Source: Modestobacter sp. (GTDB lineage Bacteria > Actinomycetota > Actinomycetes > Mycobacteriales > Geodermatophilaceae). From it: a stretch of DNA of 7,850 nucleotides. Each line of letters begins with the position of its first letter. Position 1 is the first letter of the stretch. The stretch spans positions 1-7,850 of the forward strand of contig JAOPWO010000489.1 of assembly GCA_025965635.1 (NCBI GenBank), read 5' to 3'. Positions 6,181 to 7,850 of this stretch are shown here, one piece after another. A program made the position numbers and the translations under genes. The notes below the pieces were generated by a model. That model was not told the DNA's origin. It was given only the letters and a program-made list of their open reading frames with translations, and did no database searches.

Positions 6181-6368
6181 GCCCGACCGTGGGCAACCTG
6201 CGCTTCGTCGCCCCGGCCGAGCGGGCCGAGCGCGAGGCGCAGCTGCGCGAGGCCGGCGTGATCGCCGTCGTGTCCTCGTGGACCGAGCTGACCGACCTGC
6301 TCCTCCCGGGTCTCACCGGCCGGACCGACCCCCGGGCGTCCCTGGTCCCGGCAAGGGGTGACCGGTGA
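5580..6368 (+). CDS. HAD-superfamily hydrolase, beta-phosphoglucomutase-like (subfamily IA)
   Basis: This is a predicted cytosolic phosphatase or phosphomutase of 262 aa. All four HAD motifs are visible: motif I CDADGN with nucleophile Asp18 and Asp20; motif II Ser125 in AVSSSAL; motif III Lys163 in SKPDPAVYLHA; and motif IV Glu187-Asp188 in AVEDSLPG. A helical cap fits between motifs I and II (about residues 25-110), as in subfamily IA. No signal peptide or membrane segment is seen. It follows mdh2 closely and overlaps the next gene by four bases (GTGA), so it belongs to the same operon. A related gene behind mdh1 has decayed, which implies this copy now serves the pathway. By analogy with bifunctional MtlD of Acinetobacter baumannii, where a HAD phosphatase domain is fused to mannitol-1-phosphate dehydrogenase, it may dephosphorylate the polyol phosphate made by the neighbouring dehydrogenase. 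A phosphomutase-type role is equally possible. Confidence 0.88.
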   Translation: MPEIRSELVERLEALLCDADGNLFPSEEPAFVASAEVTNRYLAALGSDRRFTAEELRLATTGKNFRTTAADLATAAGVAVPDLTPWVAEEKQAVTAHLSRVLVPDAEVTGALGVLGRHLTLAAVSSSALTRLDGCFTATGIAGLLPAARRFSAEDSLPTPTSKPDPAVYLHACADLGIAPEQGLAVEDSLPGALSAVRAGCPTVGNLRFVAPAERAEREAQLREAGVIAVVSSWTELTDLLLPGLTGRTDPRASLVPARGDR

Positions 6369-7486
6369 AGGTCGTGTTCAACAGCTTCCGCGGCGTGTAC
6401 TCCGACAGCCCGCGTGCGGTCTTCGAGGCGCTCCGCGAGCGCGGGGACGACCACGAGCACGTCTGGCTGGTCAGGCCCGACCGGGCCGCGGACTTCCCGG
6501 CCGACGTCGCCACCGTGGAGTTCGGCACCCCGGAGGCCCGAGGCGCCCTCGAGTCCGCCGATGTGGTCGTCTCCAACGACCACATCGGCTTCGACTGGGA
6601 CAAGCGGCCCGGCACCGTCTACCTGCAGACCTGGCACGGCACCCCGCTCAAACGGATCCACAACGACGTGCTGTGGGCACCGGAGGGTCGGCTGGCCTAC
6701 CTGGACACCGAGATCGCCCGGTGGGACGCGCTGCTGTCGCCCAACCCGGCGAGCACCCCGCGGTTCCAGCAGGCATTCGGCTTCACCGGCCCGGTGCACG
6801 AGACCGGCTACCCACGCAACGACGTGCTCAGCTCACCGGACCGGGACCGGCTCCGCGCCGAGGTCCGCGCCGAGCTGGGCATCGCCGACGGGGTCACCGC
6901 GGTGCTCTACACCCCCACCTGGCGTGACGACCTGGTGTTCGCCGACGGCGGCGGCCCGCAGCACACGTTCCCGCTCGACCTGAGCGAGTTCGCCGCGGAC
7001 CTCGGGGACGACCACGTGCTGCTGCTCCGGCTGCACCAGATGGTCTCCGACCGGTTGGACTTCCCCGCGGGCGGGCCGGTCCGCGACGTGTCGGCCCATC
7101 CCGACATCCGCTACCTGTACCTGGCCGCCGACGTGCTGGTCACCGACTACTCGTCGACGATGTTCGACTTCGCCGTCACCGGGAAGCCGATCCTCAACTT
7201 CACCTACGACCTGGACTACTTCCAGAACGAGCTGCGCGGGTTCTACTTCGACCTCGCCGAGGCCGCCCCGGGCCCGCTGCTCGCCACCAGCGACGACGTC
7301 CTGGCGGCGATCGCCGAGCTGAGCCGGCGACCCTGGGTGCCCACCGACCGCTACACGCGGTTCCGGGACACCTTCTGCTCGCTGGAGGACGGCCACGCCA
7401 CCGACCGGGTGCTCGACCTGTTCTTCCCCCGCCCCGACGGTGGACCCGACGCCCCCCGCACGACCCCGACCGAACCGAGGAGATGA
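6365..7486 (+). CDS. CDP-glycerol glycerophosphotransferase-family protein (TagF/TarF-like polyol-phosphate transferase)
   Basis: This is a 373-aa GT-B-type enzyme of the teichoic-acid polymerase/primase family. It is expected to transfer a polyol phosphate from a CDP-polyol to a glycolipid or growing chain at the inner face of the membrane. Family hallmarks in order are LQTWHGTPLKRIHND (87-101), YTPTWRDD (182-189), LLLRLHQM (219-226), LVTDYSSTMFDFAVTGKPI (258-276), and YDLDYFQNELRGFYFD (281-296). It begins directly with the Rossmann strand KVVFNSFRG, and I see no transmembrane helix or added glycosyltransferase domain, so this is the minimal catalytic form. The GTG start at 6365 overlaps the HAD stop and has AAGGGG (6353-6358) six bases upstream. 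The following nucleotidyltransferase gene starts around its stop. Donor specificity (glycerol, ribitol, mannitol, arabitol) cannot be read from sequence alone; the dehydrogenase neighbours point to a longer polyol than glycerol. Confidence 0.9.
   Translation: MKVVFNSFRGVYSDSPRAVFEALRERGDDHEHVWLVRPDRAADFPADVATVEFGTPEARGALESADVVVSNDHIGFDWDKRPGTVYLQTWHGTPLKRIHNDVLWAPEGRLAYLDTEIARWDALLSPNPASTPRFQQAFGFTGPVHETGYPRNDVLSSPDRDRLRAEVRAELGIADGVTAVLYTPTWRDDLVFADGGGPQHTFPLDLSEFAADLGDDHVLLLRLHQMVSDRLDFPAGGPVRDVSAHPDIRYLYLAADVLVTDYSSTMFDFAVTGKPILNFTYDLDYFQNELRGFYFDLAEAAPGPLLATSDDVLAAIAELSRRPWVPTDRYTRFRDTFCSLEDGHATDRVLDLFFPRPDGGPDAPRTTPTEPRR
7477..7482 (+). promoter_or_regulatory. Shine-Dalgarno choosing between two starts of the nucleotidyltransferase
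   Basis: GAGGAG ends directly before an ATG at 7483 (overlapping the upstream stop as ATGA) and six bases before a second in-frame ATG at 7489. The spacing suits 7489, so that start is used here; 7483 would add only Met-Ser. Confidence 0.6.
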
Positions 7487-7488
7487 GC

Positions 7489-7850
7489 ATGCGCACAGCT
7501 GACCCGATCCTGACCGGGGAGCGTGATCGGCCGGCGCGTGAGGCCGCCGGCCGCCGTTCCTCCGACGTCCACAGCCCCCAGGTGGTCATCCTCGCCGCAG
7601 GCATGGGCACCCGGCTGGGCCGCAAGCTGCCCAAGCCGCTCACGCCGCTGATGGACGGCCGCAGCATCATGCAGCAGCAGCTGGACGGGATCCGCGCCGT
7701 CTTCGGCGCGGGCACCGCCGTGACCGCGGTCGTGGGCTACCGGGCCAAGGCCGTCATGCGCGCCCACTCGGACGTGCTGTTCGCCTTCAACCCCGACTTC
7801 GCGACCACGAACACCTCGCAGAGCCTGCTGCGGGCCCTGCGGTCCTCCCA
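7489..7850 (+). CDS. sugar/choline-phosphate nucleotidyltransferase-like protein, N-terminal 120 codons (cut by window end)
   Basis: This is the start of a nucleotidyltransferase with an N-terminal Rossmann-like fold. After a ~30-residue polar leader comes VVILAAGMGTRLGRKLPKPL (32-51), the NTP-binding and Mg-binding signature of the family, with Lys46 and Lys49 in the KxPKP-type motif. A GY segment (83-84) and FNPDFATTNTSQSL (100-113) follow. The latter resembles the N-P-x-F/Y-x-x-T-N-x-x-x-S-L segment of LicC-type cytidylyltransferases and related small-molecule nucleotidyltransferases, rather than the glucose-1-phosphate thymidylyltransferases. It overlaps or abuts the TagF-like gene, so it probably supplies the CDP-activated polyol that the transferase uses. 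Residues that fix the substrate, and any C-terminal fusion domain (transferase or dehydrogenase), lie beyond the window. Confidence 0.87.
   Translation, partial: MRTADPILTGERDRPAREAAGRRSSDVHSPQVVILAAGMGTRLGRKLPKPLTPLMDGRSIMQQQLDGIRAVFGAGTAVTAVVGYRAKAVMRAHSDVLFAFNPDFATTNTSQSLLRALRSS

Noticed and set aside
1..7850. Mobile element, CRISPR or prophage signals
   Set aside because: I saw no short regularly spaced repeats, transposase or integrase motifs, terminal inverted repeats or attachment-site duplications; the only large repeat is the dehydrogenase-HAD module.

Overview
The window reads as chromosomal DNA of a very GC-rich Actinomycetota. Third codon positions are almost all G or C, GTG starts occur, and a -10 element sits six bases before a GTG, as in leaderless actinobacterial mRNAs. 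The gene style would suit Geodermatophilaceae-like soil actinobacteria, but that placement is only a guess.

Left part (1-1027, minus strand): the first 292 codons of leucyl-tRNA synthetase (leuS), running off the window edge. Ahead of it is a compact leader that looks like a transcription attenuator. It has a -10 box, an apparently leaderless 11-residue leader peptide with adjacent Leu codons, an 8-bp hairpin overlapping the leader stop codon, and an intrinsic terminator (8-bp stem plus TTTT) 51 bases before the leuS start.

Right part (1292-7850, plus strand): an operon-like run. It contains a mannitol-dehydrogenase-family polyol dehydrogenase (mdh1, 514 aa), a decayed HAD-hydrolase pseudogene, a ~400-base gap, a second mannitol-dehydrogenase-family gene (mdh2, 571 aa), an intact HAD hydrolase (262 aa), a CDP-glycerol glycerophosphotransferase (TagF/TarF-like) family protein (373 aa), and the start of a LicC-like nucleotidyltransferase cut by the window end. 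The dehydrogenase-HAD pair is present twice in tandem. In the first copy the dehydrogenase keeps its catalytic residues, while the HAD gene has three frame-breaking indels and has lost its nucleophile.

Taken together, the intact genes could make a polyol (reduction of a ketose or ketose phosphate), remove or move a phosphate (HAD), activate a polyol phosphate as a CDP-polyol (nucleotidyltransferase), and transfer polyol phosphate to an acceptor or growing chain (TagF-like). The favoured reading is a cluster for a mannitol- or other polyol-phosphate cell-surface polymer. Substrate identity is inferred, not shown. No mobile element, CRISPR array, tRNA or rRNA was found.
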